Of a stretch of 64,000 nucleotides of DNA, positions 1 to 8,282 are shown piece by piece. Source of the DNA: JAHEGP01 sp963792875. GTDB lineage: Bacteria; Pseudomonadota; Gammaproteobacteria; Pseudomonadales; JAHEGP01. The stretch's first letter is position 1, and the number at the start of each line of letters is the position of its first letter. The notes under the pieces were generated by a model. That model did no database searches. It had not been told where the DNA came from and saw nothing but the letters and a program-made list of their open reading frames with translations. A program made the translations under genes and the position numbers. The DNA is taken from the NCBI GenBank assembly GCA_963792875.1, contig CAWBXV010000002.1:1-64000 (forward strand), read 5' to 3'.

Positions 1-413
1 CGCCAGATCGCTCCCGCTGCTGACGGTAGAGGAGAACCTGCGGGCTGGGGCTGCCGGCGCGCGGCGACGGGTGCCGGGACATCCCCGAGGCGGACCTTCG
101 CGCATGGCGCCGCGCACCATGCCGCGGCGCCGCGGCGGCGACCTCTCCGGCGGGCAGACGCGCCTGGGTCACCGACCCGCAGCTGCTGGTGCTGGACGAG
201 CCGACCGAGGGCATCCAGCCCAATATCATGAGATCGGCGACATCATCAACGCTCAACGCCGAGCCTGGGGTTGACGGGCGCCGCCGGTCGAGCAGAAGCT
301 GCCCTTCGCGCACGCGTCTGCGACCACTTCGCCATCATGACAAGGGGCGGGTGGTGGCCGGCGGCGGCATCGGCGAGCTGGATGCGGCGCTGGTCAAGCG
401 CTATCTGACCGTG
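1..413 (+). pseudogene. Degraded copy of urtE (C-terminal part)
   Basis: This matches the intact minus-strand urtE at 8282-8977 from about its GRMIFPLLTVEEN region to the final LTV. The Walker B and downstream segment (LLVLDEPTEGIQPN) can still be read, but indels split it over several frames, for example in the signature-motif region near 145-170. The 5' third of the gene lies outside the window. It should not be counted as a second transporter gene, because it belongs to the noisy inverted-repeat arm and is probably an artefact. Confidence 0.85.
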
Positions 414-1156
414 CGGCGCCGGCCATGAGTGTGACATTGACCGACGCGGCAGCAGGGCAGCGGCCGCAGCGCGGGCGGGGCGCTGCCGCAGCCGCCGGAT
501 CGCCGCGCGAGGGGTGGCTGGCGCTGTTCGCGGGGTCGGCACCGGTGGCGCCGCGGCGCTGTCCATCCGCCTGAGCGCCGCCGCCGCGGCGCCCTGGCAG
601 GGCGTGGCGCTGGCCGAGCGTGAGGCCATCGCCGCCGCCGTGCAGGCGCACTTCGCGCGCGCGCTTGTGCGCTTCTGCGAGGCGGACTGCGGCGCCGCGG
701 CCGCGCCCGGCCTGGCGATGGCGCTGGGCGGCCTGCGCGAGGGCATGCCCAGCGGCGGCTTCAGCATCACCTTCAGCGGCGGCGACGCGCGCGACGCCGG
801 CGCCAAGCTGACGCGCCCGCCGGTGGTCTGCGCCTACGCGCCCGCCGCAGCGGCGGGCGAGGCCGCAGTCGCGCGCGTCGAGCAGGCGGTCAGGCCCGAG
901 CGGCTGGCGGCCGGGGTGCAGGCCGACTATCTGGCGGCGCAGCTCTACCACGCTGCGGACGTGGCCGGACGGTGGGGGCGCGCCGCTATACCGCCGACCC
1001 TCACCTGTAGAGGCAGGCGGCGGTGACGGCGCCCGGCGCCGGACAGGGCGCGGGCCGTGGGGGCCGCGGTGCAGCAGCGGGGGGCGACGCAGTACCTGCT
1101 ACACGCGCAAGAGCGAGGTGACGGTACAGTTGGGCAACAACGGCCTGAACCGCTCA
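414..1156 (+). pseudogene. Degraded copy of the secreted unknown protein gene
   Basis: This is the mirror copy of the intact gene at 7473-8282. Stretches such as RFCEADCGAAAAPGLAMAL and GGFSITFSGGDARDAG are recognisable, but indels change the frame repeatedly and part of the urtE/gene junction is missing. It is part of the noisy arm of the inverted repeat and probably not a real locus. Confidence 0.8.
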
Positions 1157-1221
1157 GCGCCCGCGTGACCGGTGCTGACGCGCCGGCGGGATTCCGCCCA
1201 GGCCAGCCGGTGCCGCCGCGA

Positions 1222-1990
1222 TCAGGCCTCTTTCACCGGCCCCTTGCCGCCCTGCCTGGCGGCGCCCTCGGGGACGCAATCGAGGGTCTCCTCCATCACG
1301 CCCTTGAGCTCCTTGCGCATCACGGCGCCGGCACGATGCTGGAGATGCCCTGGCCCTGCCCCCGGCGACGCCCTTATTGGCGGAAGGTGTTGCCGTTGCG
1401 GCTCCGGCGGCAGCGCGGTGATGGTCCAGCGCGACTGCAGCATGGCGAAGGCCGGCTTGGAGGGGCGCTGGTACTGCGCCGCCTTGGCCTCGGCCCGCTC
1501 CTCGTCCAGCAGGCGCGAATCGATGGACCACGTGTTGCCGTCCGCGCTCTGGAACACCCGCACCTCCGTCCAGCTGCTGGAAGCGGTACGGGATCTTGCC
1601 GACCAGCACGTTGATCTCCTTGTTCACGTCCTGCCAGACCAGAAAGTGGTGGGGGCCGCCCGTCGCGCTCGAACACCTCCTGCGCCACCACGCTCGCCAC
1701 CGGGTAGTGCAGGGTCTTGCACTGGTGGGTGTAGTCCAGAATCATGGCCGCGGCCTGGGCCGGCGACACGTGCACCGTGCGCTCGGTGGTCTGGCTGACG
1801 TCGTACGCCGGGTAGGCCTCGATGGCGTCCGGCGCGGGCGCCGCCGGCCCGGTCGCGGCCGCGTCCGCGGTGTCGGCGCGGGCGAGCACGGGAGCCTTGG
1901 CGGTGGAGGCGCGGCGGCATCGTGCGGTGCCAGCGCCAGGGCTGGATGGGCCAGGGGTAGCAGCAAGCAGAGCAGCGATAGTCGTATCAT
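1222..1990 (-). pseudogene. Degraded copy of the exported SRPBCC-like gene
   Basis: This is the mirror copy of the intact plus-strand gene at 6635-7408. The start (MIRLS) and the C-terminal KGPVKEA are both present, but several indels break the frame between them. It is probably an artefact of the fold-back rather than a paralogue. Confidence 0.8.
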
Positions 1991-2173
1991 GGGGGCGATG
2001 ACCGTTGTCGTTGGCGTTGTACCCACGATAGGCAGCCGGCCGCGCAGATGCAAGCGCCGTGCGCGCGGCCGCCACTGCCTGCCCGGCCGCCGCGCCGCAA
2101 AAGCGGTGGTCGGGGAGCATCCAGGCGGGCGTCGCGCGCGTTATTTATAGATTGGCCACGGGGAGAGTCCACC

Positions 2174-2875
2174 ATGAAAGTTGACAGAACGTTGGCCGCA
2201 ATGGCCCTTGGCGCGCTGTGTTCGGCGGCCGCTGGCGGCGAGGCCGGCGGCTGGCGCGTCGACCTGGAGCTGGGCGCGGTGCTGGGCCGATCACAACGAG
2301 GTGGAGATACCCAACTGACGGCGAGGGCGACCGCTTCGACATCGCCGATCTGGGCACGGGACCCATCCGCTGGCATCACCGTGGGCTGGCGCCCGTGGCA
2401 GCGCCACGACTTCCAGCTGGTGATCGCGCCGCTCGCCTATGAGGAGCGCGGGACCTTCGACCGGGACCTGCGCTTCGCCGGCGCGACCTTCGCCAGCGGC
2501 GCCCCCACCGACGTCAGCTACCAGTTCAACTCCTACCGGTCACAGCCTCGTCGACGGCGAGCGCTGGCTGCTGGAGCTGGGCGGCACGCTGTTCGCGGGA
2601 TGCCGCATCGAACTCACCCAGGGCGGTACCGCGCCGAGGACAGCAATGTCGTGCCCCTGTTCTCCGTTCCCAAGTATGCTGGAGCGTGGTACTGGACAGC
2701 GACTTCGCTTGGGCGCCCCAGGGCGGCCGCCACGATCTCGCCCTGCTGGCCGAACCGCAAGCTGCCACTGGGCGCTGGCCGCCGGCTACCGCACCATCGA
2801 GGGCGGCGCCGACAACGACAGCGTCTACACCTTTGCCTGGTTCAACGCCGCGGTTTGGCGCAACTTCAGTGGTAG
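2174..2875 (+). pseudogene. Degraded copy of the outer-membrane barrel gene
   Basis: This is the mirror copy of 5703-6452. It keeps the ribosome-binding site GGGGAGAG and the start MKVDRT. Indels near 2280-2340 and 2535-2700 break the frame. The last 30 bases are scrambled relative to the intact copy. It is probably an artefact. Confidence 0.8.
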
Positions 2876-3406
2876 GTGCTGCGGGTCGCGGCGGGTAGTC
2901 TCGGGAATTTTTACAGTGGGCGCGCACAAAAGGGGACAGATTTATTTGCGCTACCGTGACTGTCTGTCGCACAAAAGGGGACAGATTTATTTGTGCTACC
3001 GTGGCTCCGTGGATGCCCCGCTTGTTGCTCTCGCTAAATAAATCCGTCCCCTTTGGTTGTTGCAACTACTGGCTGCAACTACGGGAGCACCCTCCTTATG
3101 CTCACCATGTCGGTAATTTTTACACATTAACAGAACGTTTTTACAGTATGACATGCTAAGTATTTGGTTGTAATGCAAATGATGAATTGGCTCGTATCTT
3201 GCTTACTGTATGATGAGGTGCCAATACGGAGGTATTGGTATTGAAGCCTTTAAAGCAATTCAATCCACCAAATTGTTCGGACAGTTTTCGCATAATCACT
3301 TTATTTTCAACGAGTTGCAGATATTGGCTCGAAAATGCAAGTTATTTTCTATTTCGCAGCAAAAGCTCAAAACTGTCCGGATCCACAGTCAACATAGGAA
3401 ATCGAC
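2876..3406. other. Copy of the PEP-CTERM upstream region
   Basis: This gene-free stretch mirrors 5211-5702. It holds a copy of the sigma-54 promoter (3187-3203) and of the GGGGACAGATTTATTT repeats. Unlike the right arm it has one extra repeat unit of about 45 bp, at roughly 2970-3015, so the two arms disagree on repeat copy number. Nothing else is visible. Confidence 0.7.
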
Positions 3407-4157
3407 ATGGAATTACATATAGCAAGACTCATTCAGAAAAGGGCAGTAGGGCGAGAAAAGTTTGTAGCATTCGCATTTGGGGCTACCCTGTTGACGGGGA
3501 TGTGTTCATCGGCAAATGCAATGGCTAATTTAATGCTGCGACACCGGTGGGCCAGACGTGGAATGCAAGTTGGAACATCCTGCCGAACGACCCTTCGAAA
3601 TAAGATCGAACGGTTTCCGCGCTGGAGTTCCTGGGCATGAGCAGCGGTTTGTGGAACTTCAATTTGGTGTTGGAGAATAACTCGACGGATACCGATGGGA
3701 ATTCGACTATAAGTTCCTGGGTTTCGGCACCACTCCGGCACGTTACTAGCTTTACCCTCGGCACGATAACTGGCGGTGATGGTGAAAACTGGGTCGCAGT
3801 TACTGACGGCCCAAATCTACAGTGCCACGGGCACGAGCCTTGGAGCTGTTGACAACTGCGCCTACGCAGGAAATCCGTGGAAGGCGGGCAAAGCCTAGGA
3901 TCGAAATAGGAGAGACTACCTCGTTCGCCTTTATATTGGTTTTGCTCAGGGGATGGTGAATGAGTTCACTTTGGACAACGCATACATAAGGGTGCAATCT
4001 ATCGGGGCGGGGTCACAGCGCCCAAGTCATTGGCGTCCCAAGATTTCACGACGTCCAACGAGCCGCCCCCAATTCCAGTTCCGGCCGCAGCATGGCTATT
4101 TGGTTTAGGATCGATCGGCCTTTTTGGCATCGCTTGCAAGCCAACATTAGTGCCTGA
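3407..4157 (+). pseudogene. Degraded copy of the VPLPA/PEP-CTERM gene
   Basis: This is the mirror copy of the intact gene at 4446-5210. The start MELHIARLIQKRAVG is in frame, but indels around 3525, 3600, 3740, 3815 and later sites destroy the frame. The C-terminal sorting signal region is still recognisable near 4070-4140. It is probably an artefact. Confidence 0.85.
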
Positions 4158-4230
4158 TGCGTGTTCACCTAACGCAAACAGGTGAACATGCTAAATAGAA
4201 GGAAACCAAAGGGGGGCGCATAAATACGTT

Positions 4231-4368
4231 TGTTCCCCTTGGTTTCGTCCCATTTGGTTCCATGGGGTTAGGTTGTCGAAATATTTTACGCCTTCCCTGC
4301 AGCGAAGGCGTAAAATATTTCGACAACCTAACCCCATGGAACCAAATGGGACGAAACCAAGGGGAACA
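4231..4368. repeat. Perfect palindrome at the fold point
   Basis: These 138 bases read the same on both strands apart from one mismatched pair (4296/4303). The axis lies inside CTGCAG at 4297-4302, with no spacer. Further out the left side starts to collect indels. A spacer-free axis of this kind is what a fold-back amplification product or a missed hairpin adapter yields. Confidence 0.9.
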
Positions 4369-4406
4369 GATCTATTTATGCGCCCCCTTGGTTTCCTTCT
4401 ATTTCA

Positions 4407-4437
4407 CGTGTTCACCTGTTTGCGTTAGGTGAACACG
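4407..4437. terminator. Strong hairpin after PEP-CTERM gene
   Basis: There is an 11-bp perfect stem (CGTGTTCACCT / AGGTGAACACG) with a 9-base loop, just past the stop codon of the minus-strand gene at 4446. No U-tract follows on either strand, so it may be an end-of-transcript stabiliser rather than a classical terminator. Confidence 0.45.
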
Positions 4438-4445
4438 CGTCTTTC

Positions 4446-5210
4446 TCAGGCAGTTAATGTGCGCTTGCGAGCGATGCCAAAAAGGCCGATCAATCCTGAA
4501 CCAAATAGCCATGCTGCGGCCGGAACTGGAATTGGGGGCGGCTCGTTGGACGTCGTGAAATCTTGGGACGCCAATAGCTTGGCGCTGTCATCGACCGCGC
4601 CGATAGATTGCACCCTTATGTATGCGTTGTCCAAAGTGAACTCATTCACCATCCCCTGAGCAAAACCAATGCTGAAGGCGAACGAGGTAGTCTCTCCTAT
4701 TTCGATGCCTAGGCTTTGCCCGCCTTCACAGTTACTTCCTGCGTAGGCGCAGTTGTCAACAGCTCCAAGGCTCGTGCGCGTGGCACTGTCGCTACCGTTG
4801 GGGCCGTCAGTAACTGCGACCCAGTTTTCACCATCACCGCCAGTTATCGTGCCGAGGGTAAAGCTAGTAACGTCCGGAGTGGTGCCGAAACCCCAGGAAC
4901 TTATAGTCGAATTCCCATCGGTATCCGTCGAGTTATTCTCCAACACCAAATTGAAGTTCCACAAACCGCTGCTCATGCCCAGGAACTCCAGCGTAGCGGC
5001 TGCGGAAACCGTTGGATCTGTCGAAGGGTCGTTCGGCAGGTAGTTCCAACTTGCATTCCACGTCTGGCCCACCGGTGTCGCAGCATTGATCACAATTGCA
5101 TTTGCCGATGAACACATCCCCGTCAACAGGGTAGCCCCAAATGCGAATGCTACAAACTTTTCTCGCCCTACTGCCCTTTTCTGAATGAGTCTTGCTATAT
5201 GTAATTCCAT
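4446..5210 (-). CDS. VPLPA/PEP-CTERM sorting-domain protein
   Basis: This is a secreted protein of 254 residues. A signal-peptide-like stretch lies at about residues 17-38 (FVAFAFGATLLTGMCSSANA). The body is rich in Asn, Thr and Ser, as expected for a surface or matrix protein. The C-terminus has the sorting signal: a VPAAAWLF motif, then a hydrophobic segment (GSGLIGLFG) and a basic tail (ARKR). Such tails are cut by exosortase at the inner membrane in systems with exopolysaccharide genes. No exosortase lies in this window. The gene has its own sigma-54 promoter (5418-5434) and a transcript leader of about 200 bases. The body matches no family I recognise. Confidence 0.88.
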   Translation of the reverse strand: MELHIARLIQKRAVGREKFVAFAFGATLLTGMCSSANAIVINAATPVGQTWNASWNYLPNDPSTDPTVSAAATLEFLGMSSGLWNFNLVLENNSTDTDGNSTISSWGFGTTPDVTSFTLGTITGGDGENWVAVTDGPNGSDSATRTSLGAVDNCAYAGSNCEGGQSLGIEIGETTSFAFSIGFAQGMVNEFTLDNAYIRVQSIGAVDDSAKLLASQDFTTSNEPPPIPVPAAAWLFGSGLIGLFGIARKRTLTA

Positions 5211-5417
5211 GTCGATTTCCTATGTTGACTGTGGATCAATACTTCGGACAGTTTTTGAGCTTTTGCTGCGAAATCAATGACTTGCATTTTCGAGCCAATA
5301 TCTGCAACTCGTTGAAAATAAAGTGATTATGCGAAAACTGTCCGAACCATTGGTGGATTGAATTGCTTTAAAGGCTTCAATACCAATACCTCCGTATTGG
5401 CACCTCATCATACAGTA

Positions 5418-5434
5418 AGCAAGATACGAGCCAA
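5418..5434 (-). promoter_or_regulatory. Sigma-54 promoter of PEP-CTERM gene 1
   Basis: The minus strand reads TTGGCTCGTATCTTGCT, which carries the -24 GG and -12 GC elements with the correct spacing. It differs from the TTGGCACG-N4-TTGCT consensus mainly at one base. Transcription would start near 5407, about 197 bases before the start codon at 5210. Sigma-54 control is known for PEP-CTERM genes linked to PrsK/PrsR. Confidence 0.72.
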
Positions 5435-5497
5435 TTCAGTCATTTCCATTACAACCAAATACTTAGCATGTCATACTGTAAAAACGTTCTGTTAATG

Positions 5498-5514
5498 TGT
5501 AAAAATTACCGACA
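5498..5514. promoter_or_regulatory. PEP-CTERM-box-like enhancer site
   Basis: The plus strand reads TGTAAAAATTACCGACA, 64 bases above the -24 end of the sigma-54 promoter at 5418-5434. The same box lies at the same distance from the promoter of the second PEP-CTERM gene. It may bind a PrsR-type activator; this is an inference. A weaker relative (TGTAAAAACGTTCTGTT) lies at 5477-5493. Confidence 0.6.
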
Positions 5515-5567
5515 TGGTGAGCATAAGGAGGCTGCATCCCGTAGTTGCAGCCAGTAGTTGCAACAAC

Positions 5568-5653
5568 CAAAGGGGACGGATTTATTTAGCGAGAGCAACA
5601 AGCGGGGGCATCCACAGACAGTCACGGTAGCGCAAATAAATCTGTCCCCTTTT
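5568..5653. repeat. REP-like inverted GGGGACAGATTTATTT pair
   Basis: An element AAAGGGGACGGATTTATTT (5569-5587) faces AAATAAATCTGTCCCCTTTT (5634-5653) across about 46 bases, giving a hairpin-capable unit between the barrel and PEP-CTERM genes. Similar short elements are often associated with REP-associated IS200-type transposases. No such transposase is in this window. Degenerate copies occur at 4360-4380 and 47141-47156. Confidence 0.6.
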
Positions 5654-5662
5654 GTGCCCGCC

Positions 5663-5679
5663 TGTAAAAATTCCCGACA
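5663..5679. promoter_or_regulatory. Second PEP-CTERM-box-like site
   Basis: TGTAAAAATTCCCGACA differs from the box at 5498-5514 at only two positions. It lies just past the barrel gene stop and 229 bases above the sigma-54 promoter, suggesting an auxiliary distal activator site. Confidence 0.5.
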
Positions 5680-5702
5680 CTCCCCGCCGCGCCCTGCGGC
5701 GC

Positions 5703-6452
5703 CTACCACTGATACGCGACCCGCAGCACCGCGGCGTTGAACCAGGCAAAGGTGTAGACGCTGTCGTTGTCGGCGCCGCCCTCGATGGTGCGGTAGCCGG
5801 CGGCCAGCGCCCAGTGGCGGCTCATGCGCCGCTCGGCCAGCAGGGCGAGATCGATGGCGCGGCCCTGGGGCGCCCAGGCGAAGTCGCTGTCCAGTACCAG
5901 GCTCCAGCGGGGGTTCACCCGGTAGGATGTCTTGAGGGCGAACAGGGGCACGAAGCCCAGGTCGCTGTCCTCGGCGCGGGTGCCGCCCTGGGTGAGTTCG
6001 ATGCGGGCGTCCCGCACGAACAGCGTGCCGCCCAGCTCCAGCAGCCAGCGCTCGCCGTCGACGAGGCTGTAAAGGTAGCGCAGCCGGTAGGAGTTGAACT
6101 GGTAGCTGACGTCGGTGGGGGCGCCGCCGGCGAAGGTCGCGCCGGCGAAGCGCAGGTCCCGGTCGAAGGTCCCGCGCTCCTCATAGGCGAGCGGCGCGAT
6201 CACCAGCTGGAAGTCGTGGCGCTGCCACGGGCGCCAGCCCACGGTGAGGCGCCCCAGCGGATAGGGTCCCGTGCCCAGATCGGCGATGTCGAAGCGGTCG
6301 CCCTCGCCGTCGTTGGGTATCTCCACCTCGTTGTGATCGGCCCACACCGCGCCCAGCTCCAGGTCGACGCGCCAGCCGCCGGCCTCGCCGCCAGCGGCCG
6401 CCGAACACAGCGCGCCAAGGGCCATTGCGGCCATCGTTCTGTCAACTTTCAT
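5703..6452 (-). CDS. Outer-membrane beta-barrel protein, unknown role
   Basis: The protein has 249 residues. I chose the start MKVDRTMAAMAL because GGGGAGAG lies 7-8 bases ahead of it; a longer frame upstream has no such site. A signal peptide covers about residues 1-24. The mature part is built of alternating short strands rich in aromatic residues (WRVDLELGAVW, RYLYSLVDGERWLLELGG) and ends in VAYQW, an aromatic C-terminus typical of barrels inserted by the BAM machinery. No specific family is recognised. It is transcribed away from the exported protein gene at 6635, with 182 bp between them. Confidence 0.75.
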   Translation of the reverse strand: MKVDRTMAAMALGALCSAAAGGEAGGWRVDLELGAVWADHNEVEIPNDGEGDRFDIADLGTGPYPLGRLTVGWRPWQRHDFQLVIAPLAYEERGTFDRDLRFAGATFAGGAPTDVSYQFNSYRLRYLYSLVDGERWLLELGGTLFVRDARIELTQGGTRAEDSDLGFVPLFALKTSYRVNPRWSLVLDSDFAWAPQGRAIDLALLAERRMSRHWALAAGYRTIEGGADNDSVYTFAWFNAAVLRVAYQW

Positions 6453-6634
6453 GGTGGACTCTCCCCGTGGCCAATCTGTAGATAACGCGCGCGACGCCCG
6501 CCTGGATCTGCCCGACCGCCCGCTTTGCGGCGCGGCGGCCCGGGCAGGCATGGCGGCCGCGCGCACGGCGCTTGCATCTGCGCGGCCGGCTGCCTATCGT
6601 GGGTACAACGCCAACGACAACGGTCATCGCCCCC

Positions 6635-7408
6635 ATGATACGACTATCGCTGCTCTGCTTGCTGCTACCCCTGGCCCATCCAGCCCTGGCGCTGGCACCG
6701 CACGATGCCGCCGCGCCTGCCGCCGCCAAGGCTCCCGTGCTCGCCCGCGCCGACACCGCGGACGCGGCCGCGACCGGGCCGGCGGCGCCCGCGCCGGACG
6801 CCATCGAGGCCTACCCGGCGTACGACGTCAGCCAGACCACCGAGCGCACGGTGCACGTGTCGCCGGCCCAGGCCGCGGCCATCATTCTGGACTACACCCA
6901 CCAGTGCAAGACCTGCCGCTACCCGGTGGCGAGCGTGGTGGCGCAGGAGGTGTTCGAGCGCGACGGCAGCCCCCACCACTTTCTGGTGTGGCAGGACGTG
7001 AACAAGGAGATCAACGTGCTGGTCGGCAAGATCCCGTTCCGCTCCAGCAGCTGGACGGAGGTGCGGGTGTTCCAGAGCGCGGACGGCGACACGATCATCA
7101 TCGATTCGCGCCTGCTGGACGAGGAGCGGGCCGAGGCCAAGGCGGCGCAGTACCAGCGCCCGTCCAAGCCGGCCTTCGCCATGCTGCACTCGCGCTGGAC
7201 CATCACCGCGCTGCCGCCGGACGGCGACGGCAACATCTTCAGCCTGATCAAGGGCGTCGCCGGGGGCAAGGGCCAGGGCATCTCCAGCATCGTGCCCGGC
7301 GCGGTGATGCGCAAGGAGCTCAAGGGCGTGATGGAGGAGACCCTCGATTTCGTCACCCCCGAGGGCGCCGCCAGGCAGGGCGGCAAGGGGCCGGTGAAAG
7401 AGGCCTGA
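6635..7408 (+). CDS. Exported SRPBCC/START-like protein
   Basis: The protein has 257 residues starting at MIRLSLLCLLLPLAHPALA, a clear signal peptide. An Ala/Pro-rich linker follows (about residues 20-65). The globular part has CKTC and the pattern YPVASVVAQEVFE...FLVWQDV...WTEVRVFQS...MLHSRWTITALP, which resembles a polyketide-cyclase/START-like fold with a final helix (KELKGVMEETLDFV). That assignment is tentative. An upstream in-frame ATG at 6572 would put extra residues ahead of the signal peptide and is less likely. It is convergent with the gene at 7473. Confidence 0.6.
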   Translation: MIRLSLLCLLLPLAHPALALAPHDAAAPAAAKAPVLARADTADAAATGPAAPAPDAIEAYPAYDVSQTTERTVHVSPAQAAAIILDYTHQCKTCRYPVASVVAQEVFERDGSPHHFLVWQDVNKEINVLVGKIPFRSSSWTEVRVFQSADGDTIIIDSRLLDEERAEAKAAQYQRPSKPAFAMLHSRWTITALPPDGDGNIFSLIKGVAGGKGQGISSIVPGAVMRKELKGVMEETLDFVTPEGAARQGGKGPVKEA

Positions 7409-7472
7409 TCGCGGCGGCACCGGCTGGCCTGGGCAGATCCCGCCGGCGCGTCGGCGCCGGTCACGCGGGCGC

Positions 7473-8282
7473 TCAGCGGTTGAGGCCGTTGTTGCCCAAC
7501 TGTACCGTCACCTCGCTCTGGCGCGTGTGCAGCAGGTACTGCGTCGCCCCCCGCTGCTGCACCGCGGCTCCCCGCCGGCCCGCGCCCTGTCCGGCGCCGG
7601 GCGCCGTCACCGCCGCCTGCCTCTGCAGGTAGACCTCGGGGTCGGCGGTATAGCGGCGCGCCCCCGCGTCCGGCGCAAGCCCGGCCAGCGCGTCCCGGCA
7701 GGCGTGGTAGAGCTGCGCCGCCAGATAGTCGGCCTGCAGCGCCCCGGCCGCCAGCCGCTCGGGCCTGACCGCCTGCTCGACGCGCGCGACTGCGGCCTCG
7801 CCCGCCGCGGCGGCGGGCGCGTAGGCGCAGACCACCGGCAGCAGCGTCGGCTTGACGGCGCCGGCGTCGCGCGCGTCGCCGCCGCTGAAGGTGATGCTGA
7901 AGCCGCCGCTGGGCGTGCCCTCGCGCAGGCCGCCCAGCGCCATCGCCAGGCCGGGCGCGGCCGCGGCGCCGCAGTCCGCCTCGCAGAAGCGGGCCGCTAC
8001 CGGCGCCCCGAGCGCGCGCGCGAAGTGCGCCTGCACGGCGGCGGCGATGGCCTCGCGCTCGGCCGGCGCCAGCGCCTGCCAGGGCGCCGCGGCGGCGGCG
8101 CTCAGGCGGATCGACAGCGCCGCGGCAGGCTCGGCCGCCGGTGCCGACCCCGCCGCGAACAGCGCCAGCCAGCCCAGCGCGCGGGCGGCCCGGCGGCCCG
8201 CTGCGGCAGCGCCCCGCCCGCGCTGCGGCCGCTGCCCCGCTGCCGCGTCGGTCAATGTCACACTCCTGGCCGGCGCCTCCAT
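7473..8282 (-). CDS. Secreted protein of unknown function, coupled to urtE
   Basis: The protein has 269 residues starting at MEAPARSVTLTD. Its start codon overlaps the urtE stop (TGATG), so the two are probably translationally coupled and this is the sixth gene of the urea transport operon. A hydrophobic segment (ALGWLALFAAGSAPAAE, about residues 35-51) looks like a signal peptide behind a long positively charged N-terminus. The body has RFCEADC, GGFSITFSGGDARD and VVCAYAP, with few other features. I do not recognise the family. The position suggests a periplasmic role linked to urea uptake, which is inference only. Confidence 0.7.
   Translation of the reverse strand: MEAPARSVTLTDAAAGQRPQRGRGAAAAGRRAARALGWLALFAAGSAPAAEPAAALSIRLSAAAAAPWQALAPAEREAIAAAVQAHFARALGAPVAARFCEADCGAAAAPGLAMALGGLREGTPSGGFSITFSGGDARDAGAVKPTLLPVVCAYAPAAAAGEAAVARVEQAVRPERLAAGALQADYLAAQLYHACRDALAGLAPDAGARRYTADPEVYLQRQAAVTAPGAGQGAGRRGAAVQQRGATQYLLHTRQSEVTVQLGNNGLNR

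Larger units (their letters stand above)
1..4299. repeat. Left arm of giant inverted repeat (noisy copy)
   Basis: This arm is the reverse complement of 4300-8725. It carries parts of urtE, the unknown secreted gene, the exported protein, the barrel gene and the PEP-CTERM gene in mirror order. It is about 127 bases shorter than its partner and differs by many one- or two-base insertions, deletions and substitutions, spread equally over codons and spacers. Every reading frame in it is broken, while every frame in the right arm is open. No transposase or target duplication flanks it. The pattern fits an uncorrected fold-back read at a contig end better than an evolved duplication. Confidence 0.93.
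5211..5702. other. AT-rich regulatory spacer with repeats
   Basis: This gene-free stretch is clearly more AT-rich than its surroundings. Read toward the PEP-CTERM gene it holds two TGTAAA-type boxes, a pair of inverted GGGGACAGATTTATTT elements, a sigma-54 promoter, and an inverted repeat CCAATAC-CTCC-GTATTGG at 5383-5400 that would lie at the very 5' end of the transcript. No coding sequence is apparent. Confidence 0.7.
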
